This document shows, one piece after another, positions 16,954 through 25,188 of a stretch of DNA of 64,000 nucleotides. Every line of letters starts with the position of its first letter. Position 1 is the first letter of the stretch. A program made the translations under genes and the position numbers. This stretch comes from JBBRYB01 sp038238115 (GTDB lineage Bacteria > Actinomycetota > Actinomycetes > Propionibacteriales > Nocardioidaceae): contig JBBRYB010000012.1 in NCBI GenBank assembly GCA_038238115.1, forward strand, positions 51,544-115,543. The letters are read 5' to 3'. The notes under the pieces are model-generated. The model saw nothing but the letters and a program-made list of their open reading frames with translations, made no database searches and had not been told where the DNA came from.

Positions 16954-17814
16954 GTGCCAGAACTTCCCGAGGTGCAGGCGCTCGCGACGGACCTGGGCGC
17001 GCGCCTGGACGGGTCTGCCGTCGCGCGGCTTGACATCGTCGCCTTCTCGGCGCTGAAGACGTTCGACCCACCAGTGGCTGCCCTTCATGGCCTCTTCATC
17101 TCGGGCGTGACGAGGCACGGGAAGTTCCTCGACATCGGCGTCGACGACCTCCACCTCGTCGTGCATCTCGCGCGCGGAGGATGGATCCGATGGAGGGACG
17201 AGCTCCCGTCGGTGCCGGCGAGACCGGGCAAGGGTCCGCTGGCCGCGCGGCTGGTTCTCGACGATGACTCGGGGCTCGACCTCACCGAGGCGGGCACGCA
17301 GAAGCGGCTGGCGATCTACGTCGTAAGCGACCCGGCCGACGTGCCCGGGATCGCCCGGCTGGGCCCGGACCCGCTCAGCCCGGACTTCACGCGGCAGACG
17401 CTCGCCACGATCCTCAAGGCGGCCGGACGGTCCCAGCTCAAAGGCGTGCTGCGCGACCAGTCGATCATCGCCGGGATCGGGAACGCCTACTCCGACGAGA
17501 TCCTGCACGTCGCGAAGATGTCACCGTTCAAACCCGCAGCCATGCCCGAGGAGGACGTCGAGCGGTTGTACGACGCGATCGGCACTACCCTCAACGACGC
17601 GATCGCCAGGTCGTACGGCCTGTCGGCATCGGAGCTCAAGAAGGCGAAGAAGTCCGGCCTGCGCGTGCACGGTCGTGCAGGCGTTGCCTGTCCTGTATGC
17701 GGTGACACCGTGCGCGAGGTCTCCTTCGCGGACTCGTCGCTGCAGTACTGCCCGACCTGCCAGACCGGGGGCAAGCTCCTCGCCGACAGGCGCCTGTCCC
17801 GCCTCCTCAAGTAG
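16954..17814 (+). CDS. Fpg/Nei family DNA glycosylase
   Basis: 286 aa from GTG 16954. After start removal the protein begins PELPEV, giving the catalytic Pro2/Glu3 of the Fpg/Nei family; Lys57 in RHGKFLD is the conserved strand lysine. The helix-two-turn-helix segment is around LKGVLRDQSIIAGIGNAYSDE. The C-terminal zinc finger is intact: CPVC, 16 residues, CPTC, ending QTGGKLLADRRLSRLLK. It would excise oxidised bases and cut the abasic site. The dense SELKKAKKSG segment and divergence from classic MutM make Fpg versus Nei2 undecided. Confidence 0.88.
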   Translation: MPELPEVQALATDLGARLDGSAVARLDIVAFSALKTFDPPVAALHGLFISGVTRHGKFLDIGVDDLHLVVHLARGGWIRWRDELPSVPARPGKGPLAARLVLDDDSGLDLTEAGTQKRLAIYVVSDPADVPGIARLGPDPLSPDFTRQTLATILKAAGRSQLKGVLRDQSIIAGIGNAYSDEILHVAKMSPFKPAAMPEEDVERLYDAIGTTLNDAIARSYGLSASELKKAKKSGLRVHGRAGVACPVCGDTVREVSFADSSLQYCPTCQTGGKLLADRRLSRLLK

Positions 17815-17850
17815 CTGGCGCCTCGATCCGAACTATTGGTCGGCAGCGGG

Positions 17851-18360
17851 TCAGCGAGCCGGGAGCCAGGCGAGGACGGCGTCGACGTCCACGGCGCGGC
17901 TCGTATCGACACGAAGCGCGGGGCCGGACAACAGCGGCGCCATCAGGTCTGCGCTTGAGCGGATCCGGCGCAGGGTCTCTTCGTCGGGGGGCAGGTGGCC
18001 ACCGCCGATGCGTGGCCGAGCGGCGTACCGCTGGGCAGCGAGATCACCGGGCACGACGCAGATGACCTCGACGATCGCCAGACCGGCCAGCCGGGCGAGG
18101 TCGGCGCGCACCGAGTCGCGGTCACGGCGCGGGTCCACCCAGAGGTCGACGACCGCCCCGGTCGCAACGTCTTGGGCGACGGCCCAGACCACGGCGAGGG
18201 CTGCAGCGCGCAGTGCGCCGCGGTCGATGGGCGCGAGCGTGGCGTGCAGAGACTCCTTGACCGTGTCGAGGGACAACAGCGGCCGCTGGCTGCGCTGAGC
18301 GAGGCTTCGTGCGAGCGTGGTCTTGCCCGATCCGGGAAGGCCGGTGACCAGGACCAGCAC
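17851..18360 (-). CDS. P-loop kinase-like ATPase
   Basis: 169 aa. Walker A is at the very N-terminus (VTGLPGSGKTTLAR), followed by LLSLDTVKESL, the substrate-side position of small-molecule kinases, and a later basic lid region (AARPRIGGGHLPPDEE). This matches the AAA_33 / zeta-toxin-like group of small kinases that includes gluconate and shikimate kinase relatives. The phosphorylated substrate is unknown. Downstream of and convergent with the Fpg-like gene. Confidence 0.75.
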   Translation of the reverse strand: MLVLVTGLPGSGKTTLARSLAQRSQRPLLSLDTVKESLHATLAPIDRGALRAAALAVVWAVAQDVATGAVVDLWVDPRRDRDSVRADLARLAGLAIVEVICVVPGDLAAQRYAARPRIGGGHLPPDEETLRRIRSSADLMAPLLSGPALRVDTSRAVDVDAVLAWLPAR

Positions 18361-18385
18361 AGCGGGCTTCGGTGATCGAATCGAC

Positions 18386-18709
18386 TCAGCCGATCCGGAC
18401 GCGGAACAGATTGTCGTCCCCAGCGCGTGGCGTGGCTCGGCCGTCGGGGTTGCTGGTCGTGCACGAGGGGAAGCCGCGTGACACCGCCGTCGCGCGGACG
18501 CGGACGGGCTGTCCGGCGTACGCTCTCTTGTGCGCGACCTTGTGACCGTCGAGCGTGACCCGCCAGCGTCGTGTGCCGGTAGGCGCGCCGATGAAGGCGA
18601 CGGTGCGGCCGTGCACTGTCGTGACCGAGATGCGACTGGGACCAGCCCGGTCGGTGGGACACGCGGTCTTGGGTTTGGTGAAGTGGTGGTCCTCGGGGCG
18701 TGGCGTCAT
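18386..18709 (-). CDS. Hypothetical protein, 107 aa
   Basis: A short, basic, mostly beta-strand-like sequence (SRISVTTVHGRTVAFIG, RRWRVTLDGHKVAHKRAYAG) with two cysteines and no signal peptide or membrane segment. It precedes the P-loop kinase gene by 25 bp on the same strand and could be co-transcribed with it. I recognise no family. No clear ribosome site is visible before the ATG, so it is kept with modest confidence. Confidence 0.4.
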   Translation of the reverse strand: MTPRPEDHHFTKPKTACPTDRAGPSRISVTTVHGRTVAFIGAPTGTRRWRVTLDGHKVAHKRAYAGQPVRVRATAVSRGFPSCTTSNPDGRATPRAGDDNLFRVRIG

Positions 18710-18870
18710 GCGGAGAGTCTTGCCGTCGAGAGGGCGGCGGTTTTGGGCCTGCTGTCACGACTCATCCGACCAGTCTCGCCGCAGCGACGAGGCCCGGGCA
18801 ATGGGCCGTCGCGACGATAAGGGTGGCTGGAGTGAGTCGGCCGCGCAGATGAGGATGGGAGGGTGGGGTC

Positions 18871-19224
18871 ATGCTTCCGAGGATCTCTGAGGTGTCCGCC
18901 GCCGAGGTCGCGGACCCGCTGCCTGACGGCGTGGTAGTGCTCGACGTGCGCGAGCCCGACGAGTGGGCGGCCGGCCACATCGAAGGTGCGCTGCACATTC
19001 CGCTCATGGAGGTCGTCCAGCGGGTGGGCGACGTACCCTCCGACGAGCGGGTGCTCGTGGTCTGCAGGGTGGGCGTCAGGTCGGCGCAAGCCACCGCCTT
19101 TCTCCAGGCGCAGGGCCGTGACGTGGCCAACCTCGAAGGCGGGATGGTGGCCTGGGCGTCTGCAGGCCGGGCGATGGTAAGTGAGACCGAAGCGCCGCCC
19201 ACGGTTGAGTTTGCGACACGATAG
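18871..19224 (+). CDS. Single-domain rhodanese-like sulfurtransferase
   Basis: 117 aa. Fold motifs are VVVLDVREPDEWAAGHI and the active-site loop CRVGVRS with Cys65, ending LEGGMVAWA. Single-domain rhodaneses carry sulfane sulfur as a persulfide on this cysteine; the six-residue loop is the size expected for rhodanese activity rather than Cdc25-type phosphatase. GGAGGG lies about ten bases before the ATG. It stands between a minus-strand gene and an AAA ATPase with no obvious partner, so the physiological acceptor is unknown. Confidence 0.88.
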   Translation: MLPRISEVSAAEVADPLPDGVVVLDVREPDEWAAGHIEGALHIPLMEVVQRVGDVPSDERVLVVCRVGVRSAQATAFLQAQGRDVANLEGGMVAWASAGRAMVSETEAPPTVEFATR

Positions 19225-19265
19225 CGGTCGATAGCCAAATCTACGGCTGGCGCTAGACAGCCGCA

Positions 19266-19271
19266 TAGGGT
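19266..19271 (+). promoter_or_regulatory. Leaderless -10 element of the AAA ATPase gene
   Basis: TAGGGT ends 6 nt before the GTG start with no ribosome-binding site between them. Confidence 0.5.
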
Positions 19272-19277
19272 CCTAGC

Positions 19278-20471
19278 GTGGACCCCGTCAGGAACCCCTA
19301 CGCGCCCGGCGCCGGCCAGCGGCCGCCCGAGCTGGCCGGTCGCGACAGCGAGCTCCGCCAGTTCGAGGTCACGCTCGAGCGCGTGGCGAGCCGCCGACCC
19401 GAACGGTCACTCATGCTGTCCGGACTGCGCGGGGTGGGCAAGACGGTGCTGCTCAACGCGCTTCGTGGCCGGGCGGTGCAACGTGCGTGGGGTACCGGCA
19501 AGCTCGAGGCCCGGCAGGGCCAGAGTCTGCGCAGCCCCGTCGCCCAAGCTGCTCACGCCGCCGTCCGCGACGTCGGCCACCGCCACCGCGACCAGGACCG
19601 CGTCGACGCGGTGGCAGGCGTCGTCAAGGCGTTCGCGCTGCGCACCGCTTCTGCCGATCGCCGAGGGAGCCGCTGGCATCCTCCTATGGACGTCGCGGCC
19701 GCCAAGGGCCGAGCGGACTCCGGCGACCTCGAGCTCGACCTGACGGAGCTGTTCTGCGACGTCGCTGACCTCGCGGCCGACCTCGGCGTCGGCATCGCCG
19801 TCTTCATCGACGAGATGCAGGACGTCGCAGCGCCCGAGCTGTCCGCGTTGTGCGCCGCGTGCCATGAGATCAGCCAGCAAGGCGCACCGCTCATCGTGGT
19901 AGGTGCCGGTCTCCCGCATCTGCCGGTGGCCCTCTCCTCGTCGAAGTCCTATGCGGAGCGGCTCTTCCACTACCGCTCGGTCGACCGGCTCTCACGGGCA
20001 GAAGCCGACCGGGCCCTGCTCGTCCCGGCCTCGACGCAGCACGTCGACTACGACGCCGACGCGCTCGATGAGCTCTACCAACTCACCGACGGTTACCCGT
20101 ATTTCGTCCAGGCCTATGGGAAGGTGGCCTGGGATGCAGCACCGGCGAGTCCCGTCGCCCGTGCCGACGTGATCGAGGCGGCGCCGCTCGCCGAAGCGGA
20201 GCTCGCGATCGGATTCTTCGGATCACGTTTCGAGCGAGCCACGCCCGCGGAGCGCGACTACATGCGAGCGATGGCTGAGCTGGGAGCTGAGACGCGCGAC
20301 GGGCCGGTGCCTACCGTCGATGTCGCAAGCGCGCTGTCGCGCAAGCCGCAGTCGCTCTCGCCAGCCCGAGACGGCTTGATCAAGAAAGGGCTCGTCTTTG
20401 CCGAGGAGCGCGGTGTCGTCCGGTTCACGGTGCCGCACTTCGGCAAGTTCCTCAGGACGCAGCGCGGCTGA
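19278..20471 (+). CDS. Orphan AAA ATPase (ORC/Cdc6-like, winged-helix C-terminus)
   Basis: 397 aa. Walker A is GLRGVGKTVL near residue 48 and Walker B is VFIDEMQDV; sensor region follows at PLIVVGAGLPHLP. The middle (DALDELYQLTDGYPYFVQAYG) is the lid seen in ATPases of the archaeal-type AAA_16/ORC family, and the C-terminal part (VASALSRKPQSLSPARDGLI, then KKGLVFAEERGVVRFTVPHF) looks like a winged helix. Such genes are common as single copies in actinobacteria and often annotated only as ATP-binding protein. Role unknown; DNA-binding NTPase is a fair guess. Confidence 0.78.
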   Translation: MDPVRNPYAPGAGQRPPELAGRDSELRQFEVTLERVASRRPERSLMLSGLRGVGKTVLLNALRGRAVQRAWGTGKLEARQGQSLRSPVAQAAHAAVRDVGHRHRDQDRVDAVAGVVKAFALRTASADRRGSRWHPPMDVAAAKGRADSGDLELDLTELFCDVADLAADLGVGIAVFIDEMQDVAAPELSALCAACHEISQQGAPLIVVGAGLPHLPVALSSSKSYAERLFHYRSVDRLSRAEADRALLVPASTQHVDYDADALDELYQLTDGYPYFVQAYGKVAWDAAPASPVARADVIEAAPLAEAELAIGFFGSRFERATPAERDYMRAMAELGAETRDGPVPTVDVASALSRKPQSLSPARDGLIKKGLVFAEERGVVRFTVPHFGKFLRTQRG

Positions 20472-20647
20472 GAGCCGCGCGATGCACTGAAGTACCGAGC
20501 CGAGCAGGAAAGTCGGTCGGCGTCAAAACGAGTGGCCCACCTGGCAGGTGGCGAGCAAGATAGCTGGGTGGATCCCGCGACGTACCCGCCGGTTCGCTCG
20601 GCATCTGATGTCAGCGCTGCGCCGCCTGAGCCGCCCGGGGTTTGCGG

Positions 20648-21169
20648 GTGAGCGCCGACCCTGAGCTTCGTGGTGCGCGGGTCGTCTTGGTGCCGATCAC
20701 CGCAGACCACGTCGCGGAGCTGCGCAGAATCCTGGGAACACCGGAGGTCCGGTCTCGCTGGGGCGATGAGGCCGCGTCCTCGGCGTGGCCTTTCGACGAC
20801 CAGTCCGCGACGCGATTCGCGATCGTGCTCGACGCTGTCATGCAGGGGATGGTTCAGTACGGCGAGGAGGATGAGCCGGCGTATCGGCATGCCTCGATCG
20901 ACATCTTCGTCGACCCCGCTGTGCACGGCCGAGGTGTCGGCCGCGACGCCGTGAGGACACTCGCCCGCTATCTCGTGCGCTCCCGCGGACACCACCGTCT
21001 GGTCATCGACCCCGCGGCGGACAACGAAGCGGCGATCCGGTGCTATGCCTCAGTCGGTTTCCGACCGGTCGGTCTCATGCGACGCTATGAGCGCGACGTC
21101 GATGGCGCTGGCTGGCATGACGGTCTACTCATGGACCTGGTCGCCGATGAGCTGGAGGAACGCGACTGA
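20648..21169 (+). CDS. GNAT N-acetyltransferase, AAC(6')-like
   Basis: 173 aa from GTG 20648 (TTG 20642 also possible). The fold begins ELRGARVVLVPITADHVAEL, has FVDPAVHGRGVGRDAVRTLA as the acetyl-CoA pyrophosphate loop (R/Q-x-x-G-x-G/A), and ends with NEAAIRCYASVGFRPVGLMR. This layout, including the WPFDD region, resembles chromosomal AAC(6')-type acetyltransferases, but many such proteins do not act on aminoglycosides. The substrate should be regarded as unknown. Confidence 0.78.
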   Translation: MSADPELRGARVVLVPITADHVAELRRILGTPEVRSRWGDEAASSAWPFDDQSATRFAIVLDAVMQGMVQYGEEDEPAYRHASIDIFVDPAVHGRGVGRDAVRTLARYLVRSRGHHRLVIDPAADNEAAIRCYASVGFRPVGLMRRYERDVDGAGWHDGLLMDLVADELEERD

Positions 21170-21480
21170 GCCCGAGCTTCCGAGCGCGGTTCAGGCACCG
21201 TCGGGAGGGCGGGGTTGTCGCAGGGCTATCGCTGCTGCGTCGCGCTTGCTGTCCGCAGCTCACCGGTGCAGGTTCTGGCAGCTCAGGGCGCGAGCGCCGA
21301 GCTCGATGTCCCGGTCGCGTCCACCTGCTCCGGTAGCACGGAGACGGCGAGATCAGCTCGTCGGTCAGCCTCGGCGTGGATGACGTCTCCCCACATCCTC
21401 GAGGGACAGGCGGCAGTACGCTCGCTGCGTCCGGTCCGAAGCTGAGTCGACGAAGCCGTACCGACGGATGGGAGAAGCTC
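21170..21480. other. Intergenic gap without recognised gene
   Basis: The stretch is GC-rich and several frames are open by chance, but none has a convincing start, length and fold. A minus-strand frame containing DVIHAEADRRADLAVSVLPE could be a decayed gene end, yet I cannot assign it. The ribosome site GGGAGAA for the next gene lies at its right end. Confidence 0.4.
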
Positions 21481-22341
21481 GTGCAATGCCCGCGCTGCGG
21501 CCTGCAGAACAGAGCGGGGATCACCGCTTGTGCCCGCTGCGGCCTCCCAGCCCCGACGACACCGGCGGCCGACTACCCTTACCCCGGCTCATCCACGCCG
21601 GGTGGCGCCGCGGCGCAACCCCAATCCCAGCAGCCGCTGGCGCCACCGCAGCAGACACAGCCACCGCAGTGGACACAGCCACCGAGGCAACCGCAACCAG
21701 CGCAGCCGCCGCCGGGCTGGCCGCCTGCGTCGTCGGCCGGCACACCGGCGTACGGCAGTCAATCGCAGCGGCCGCAGTGGCCGACAAGCATCCCGACGAG
21801 CTGGCCGACCACCACACCAGCCACCTCGTCGACACGCACCTTCACGCCGAGCGCTCTCATCCTGGCGGTCTCCTCCTTGGTGTGCCTGGGGTACGCCGGC
21901 TGGGCGCTCACAGCCAGGCGTGGCATCTTCCAGGACCTCAGCGACGCGAACACCGTGTCGCTCGATGCCGCCACGAGGAGCGACGTCATTGACACGATCC
22001 TTTTCGTGGTGGCGGCCATTGTGGCCGTGATAGCCCTGGCCGTGTGGCTGGCGACGTTGCGGACGACAGAGCCGGCCTCAGCAGGGCTCGGGATCGTTGG
22101 TCTCGTCGTGAGCGGCCTCGGCGTTATTGCGGCGGTGACCGGCCAAGTCCTCGCGAGCAGGATCGCCGACGCGAGCAGCCAATCCGCGCAGGGTGACAGG
22201 GGGGTGTCGGCGACGCTCGTAACCGGTGGGGGGCTCGTGCTGCTGGCGGTCGGGCTCATGATAGGAGCCGTCGTCGTACGCCGGCGCCAGGACGCCGAGC
22301 AGCTCGCACCCGACGACTGGTCCAGCCGACCCCAGTGGTGA
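21481..22341 (+). CDS. Zinc-ribbon membrane protein with proline-rich linker
   Basis: 286 aa from GTG 21481, preceded by GGGAGAA. It starts CPRCGLQNRAGITACARCG, a CxxC-x11-CxxC zinc ribbon, then about 120 residues rich in Pro, Gln, Ser and Thr, then four hydrophobic segments (the first at SALILAVSSLVCLGYAGWAL) and a short charged tail. This architecture is common in actinobacterial envelope proteins of unknown function in which a cytosolic ribbon is tethered to a DUF4328/4190-like membrane part. The last codons lie inside the first unit of a tandem repeat that continues downstream. Confidence 0.72.
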   Translation: MQCPRCGLQNRAGITACARCGLPAPTTPAADYPYPGSSTPGGAAAQPQSQQPLAPPQQTQPPQWTQPPRQPQPAQPPPGWPPASSAGTPAYGSQSQRPQWPTSIPTSWPTTTPATSSTRTFTPSALILAVSSLVCLGYAGWALTARRGIFQDLSDANTVSLDAATRSDVIDTILFVVAAIVAVIALAVWLATLRTTEPASAGLGIVGLVVSGLGVIAAVTGQVLASRIADASSQSAQGDRGVSATLVTGGGLVLLAVGLMIGAVVVRRRQDAEQLAPDDWSSRPQW

Positions 22342-22468
22342 CGGCTTGTCCGGCCAACCTCGGTGGTGACGGCTTGTCCGGCCAACCTCGGTGGTGACGT
22401 CTGGTCCAGCCAACCCCGGTGCGGTGGTGACGTGTGCTCCAGCCGACCCCGGTGGTGACGTCGAATTC
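22329..22468. repeat. 28-bp tandem repeats overlapping a stop codon
   Basis: Units such as GGTGGTGACGGCTTGTCC plus GGCCAACCTC repeat with a 28-bp period at least three times, then once expanded to 33 bp, then a partial copy. The first unit contains the final codons and TGA of the zinc-ribbon membrane protein, so later copies look like amplified gene ends. The array separates this gene from the phosphodiesterase start. Confidence 0.7.
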
Positions 22469-22525
22469 ATCCCGCATTGCGTGGGCTGCCTGCGGCTGTT
22501 CACCTCTGCGTGTCACGATGGAGTC

Positions 22526-23389
22526 GTGTCCATGCTGCGGCTGCCCGGCCTGCGTAGACGACCCCATATCTCCTGGTCCCACCATGACGAGCGACCGCAG
22601 GTCGTCGCCCACCGTGGCGCAAGCTCGGCGATGGCCGAGCACACGCTGAGCGCCTATCGGCGAGCTCTCGAAGACGGCGCCGAAGCGCTCGAGTGCGACA
22701 TCCGACTGACGGCGGACGGGCATCTCGTCTGCGTCCACGACCGGCGCATCGACCGCACCAGCAACGGGCACGGAATCGTGTCCACCCTGCAGCTCAAGGA
22801 GCTCGAGGCCCTTGACTGGTCGTCGTGGAAGAACCCCTGGCAGGACCTTGACGACGAGGATCCCCAGGTGGACACCGACGGCGGCTCCATCCTCACCCTC
22901 GAGCGTCTCTTCGACACCGTGGCGGACTGGGGCCGGCCAGTCGAGCTCGCGATCGAGGCCAAGCATCCCACCCGCTACGCGGGTCTGGTCGAGACCCGGC
23001 TGATCGAGCTGCTCGATCGCTACGGCTGGGCGCGGCCGAAGCGCGCCCAGCTCTCCCCTGTACGAGTGATGAGCTTTTCCTGGCTGAGCCTGCGACGGTG
23101 TTTGGAACTGGCACCCCGCCTTGAGATGGTCTACCTGATGGAGCGGGTGCCGCTCCGCTTCCGCGACGGCACCTTGCCGCTAGGCGCACGGATCGCCGGA
23201 CCCTCGGTGGAGATCATCCGGGCACATCCGGAGTACGCCGCCAAGGCGCATGAGCGGGGCAACCAGGTGCATGTCTGGACGGTGAACCAGGCCGCCGACA
23301 TTGCCTTGTGCGCACGCATCGGTGTGGACGCGATCATCACCGACCGGCCGGGCGACGCGATGAGGCAGCTGGCCTCCGGCGGATATTGA
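22526..23389 (+). CDS. Glycerophosphodiester phosphodiesterase family protein
   Basis: 287 aa from GTG 22526 (ATG 22532 two codons later is equally possible); a longer frame upstream would include the tandem repeats. The GDPD signature is complete: VVAHRGASSAMAEHTLSAY with catalytic His and Arg, then GAEALECDIRLTADGHLVCV followed by HD, and the second metal/catalytic Glu in ELAIEAKHP. The protein ends with VHVWTVNQAADI and DAIITDRPG, typical TIM-barrel closing strands. No signal peptide, so a cytosolic enzyme that would hydrolyse glycerophosphodiesters to glycerol-3-phosphate and an alcohol. Confidence 0.9.
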   Translation: MSMLRLPGLRRRPHISWSHHDERPQVVAHRGASSAMAEHTLSAYRRALEDGAEALECDIRLTADGHLVCVHDRRIDRTSNGHGIVSTLQLKELEALDWSSWKNPWQDLDDEDPQVDTDGGSILTLERLFDTVADWGRPVELAIEAKHPTRYAGLVETRLIELLDRYGWARPKRAQLSPVRVMSFSWLSLRRCLELAPRLEMVYLMERVPLRFRDGTLPLGARIAGPSVEIIRAHPEYAAKAHERGNQVHVWTVNQAADIALCARIGVDAIITDRPGDAMRQLASGGY

Positions 23390-23457
23390 AGCTCGACGCC
23401 CATACTGGATCGAGTCTGATTCAACCCGCCTTGGTGGCGGACCGTCGAGAGGACGCT

Positions 23458-24411
23458 ATGGGCAAGAGGTCCCGCACTAAGACACCAGCGCCAGCCTCCG
23501 CTGATGGGGTTGCGCCGCGTCAGCCCTGTCCGTGCGGGTCCGGCCGCCGCTACAAGGCCTGCCACGGCAGCGTGGGCGGCGCCGCGCCGTACGTCGTGCG
23601 TACCTTCGATGGCCTTCCGGGGGAGTGCGACTGGGTCGCGCTGCGCGAGTTCGTGCCCGCCGCGACCGCGCCGCTACTGTTGCAGGAGGGCGTCTACGAC
23701 GGCGCGGCCGACGGGCGCCACGTCACCGTAGCGAGCCTGCTTCCGGGCATCACCCCCGCCATGGTCAGGAAGAGCGGCCAGGTTTGGCTGGCGACCCAGG
23801 TGGCGCACCAGTCTTCCGACCCCAGCCGCGACTTCGCCGAGGCGCTGCGAATGGCGCTCGACGCCGACCCGGGGGACAGCGTCGTGATGGCGAGCCTGCC
23901 GACAAGTGGACCGCGCCTGCAGGACGTCGTCGATCCCGATGCCGCCTTTACGGTCACGGTGCTCGACGGGTTCGACTTCTGGTTCGACGAGGTGGAGGAC
24001 CCGGAGGGATCCGTCGCCGCGACCCTGGAGAACCTGAACTCCTCGATCGACCCGACGCTTCGGTTGGAGTCGGTCGACGCGGCGTACTGGACATCCGTCG
24101 GCACCAAGGAGCACCTGCGCTGGGTAATGCCGCACGACGAGGACGCCCTGCTCACGGCGCTGGCGCGGCTGCACTCGGCGGGCGGCGACCAGCTGCTGCC
24201 CGAGACCCGGCTGGTCGGATCCTTCCGCGCGCATGGGCTGCTCGTCCCGGTCTGGGACCTGCCGGTGGGAACGGGCGCCGCTGCCCTGGAGGAGCCAGCG
24301 ACGGCGTTTGCCGGGCGCCTGGCCGAGGCTCTCGACGACGACACGCCGCTGAGCGGGCAGCAGCGGTCGGCCCGCAACGGGCTCGCGAACCGGCAGATCA
24401 CGATTCGCTGA
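23458..24411 (+). CDS. DUF5926 family protein with SEC-C zinc motif
   Basis: 317 aa from ATG 23458, with GAGAGGA upstream. A basic N-terminus MGKRSRTKTPAP leads into the SEC-C motif CPCGSGRRYKACHG (about residues 24-37), a zinc-binding module known from SecA C-termini. The remaining 270 residues match the actinobacterial DUF5926 type, with FDGLPGECDWVALREFVPA and a conserved C-terminal LSGQQRSARNGLANRQ. Widely conserved in actinobacteria; its function is unknown, though the zinc motif suggests contact with protein or nucleic acid. Confidence 0.85.
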   Translation: MGKRSRTKTPAPASADGVAPRQPCPCGSGRRYKACHGSVGGAAPYVVRTFDGLPGECDWVALREFVPAATAPLLLQEGVYDGAADGRHVTVASLLPGITPAMVRKSGQVWLATQVAHQSSDPSRDFAEALRMALDADPGDSVVMASLPTSGPRLQDVVDPDAAFTVTVLDGFDFWFDEVEDPEGSVAATLENLNSSIDPTLRLESVDAAYWTSVGTKEHLRWVMPHDEDALLTALARLHSAGGDQLLPETRLVGSFRAHGLLVPVWDLPVGTGAAALEEPATAFAGRLAEALDDDTPLSGQQRSARNGLANRQITIR

Positions 24412-24570
24412 GGCGGGCACGGGCGCGCGACGAAAACCGGAGCCGAGCCCGCTGAACGGGACGTTTTCCGGCCCGTTCGCGGTGATGCCTGACGATTTCG
24501 ACGAGAAACGCGGCACTTTGCCGCTGTTCGCTTGTTTCGTGGTGCCGGATCAGTTTAAACTTCCATCACA

Positions 24571-24612
24571 CCCGGCCGTTGCTGTATCCCCCGTCAGTAA
24601 CGGCCGGGTTTT
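24571..24612 (+). terminator. Intrinsic terminator-like hairpin
   Basis: CCCGGCCGTT and AACGGCCGGG form a perfect 10-bp stem around an 18-nt loop, followed directly by TTTT. It lies 160 bp after the DUF5926 stop in a long gap, in the right orientation to end that transcript. Confidence 0.6.
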
Positions 24613-24786
24613 CCAGCGCGCGCAGGTTGTTGCTCGGAATCCCCAGCTGTCGGATCCGCCGTGTGCCGCCTTTTCAACGAGCGTCCCGATCGAGCCTCGC
24701 AACGCCCGCAGGTTCCGGCCCGGCCCGTCCCCTCCCAGGCGGGGCCCTGCCCAGACCAGGCCTAGGCCCAGGCGAGGCCCAGGCTG

Positions 24787-24992
24787 GCTGCCTTTCCCAT
24801 GTGCACACTGCGTATGCAGTGTGCACATGGGAGATCTGCCGTGCGGGAGGTGCACTTGCCAGGTGAACATGGCAAATGCCAGGCGGCCAGGCGGCCAGAC
24901 GGCCAGGGTCGCCGGCGGGGGGCTGGGGGGAGTCGGGCGGTGGCGGTGGCGTGGCTGGCGGACTCGAGCGGTGGCGTTGGCATGTGCACACT
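24787..24992. repeat. Palindromic intergenic element, copy 2
   Basis: The core 24796-24831 is CCCATGTGCACACTGC, a GTAT loop, and the exact reverse complement GCAGTGTGCACATGGG: a perfect 16-bp stem with a 4-nt loop. It continues with ATCTGCCGTG and TTGCCAGGTGAACATGGCAA, and another partial GCATGTGCACACTGC follows at 24972. The same words recur in the copy near 52716, and a shorter form near 5469. The rest of this 777-bp gap (24412-25188) is G-rich with no credible gene. Confidence 0.7.
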
Positions 24993-25188
24993 GCGGGCGA
25001 GGCGGCCTGGTGTCGGCCGGCGCCGGCGGGGTGGCTGGGGAGAGACTCGGGCACTGGCGATGGGTAGGGCAGTGGGGCTGGCTGGGAGAGACAGTGGCGG
25101 CACTACGCCGGCGGCAGAGGAAAAGAGACGGCGGCATTACCCCGCCGGCAGATGGAGAAGCGGCGGCCTCAACCGGTGCGGGCTCAGA

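Noticed and set aside
20648..21169. Naming the GNAT protein an aminoglycoside resistance enzyme
   Set aside because: Similarity is to the fold and general AAC(6')-like layout; substrate residues cannot be judged from the sequence alone.
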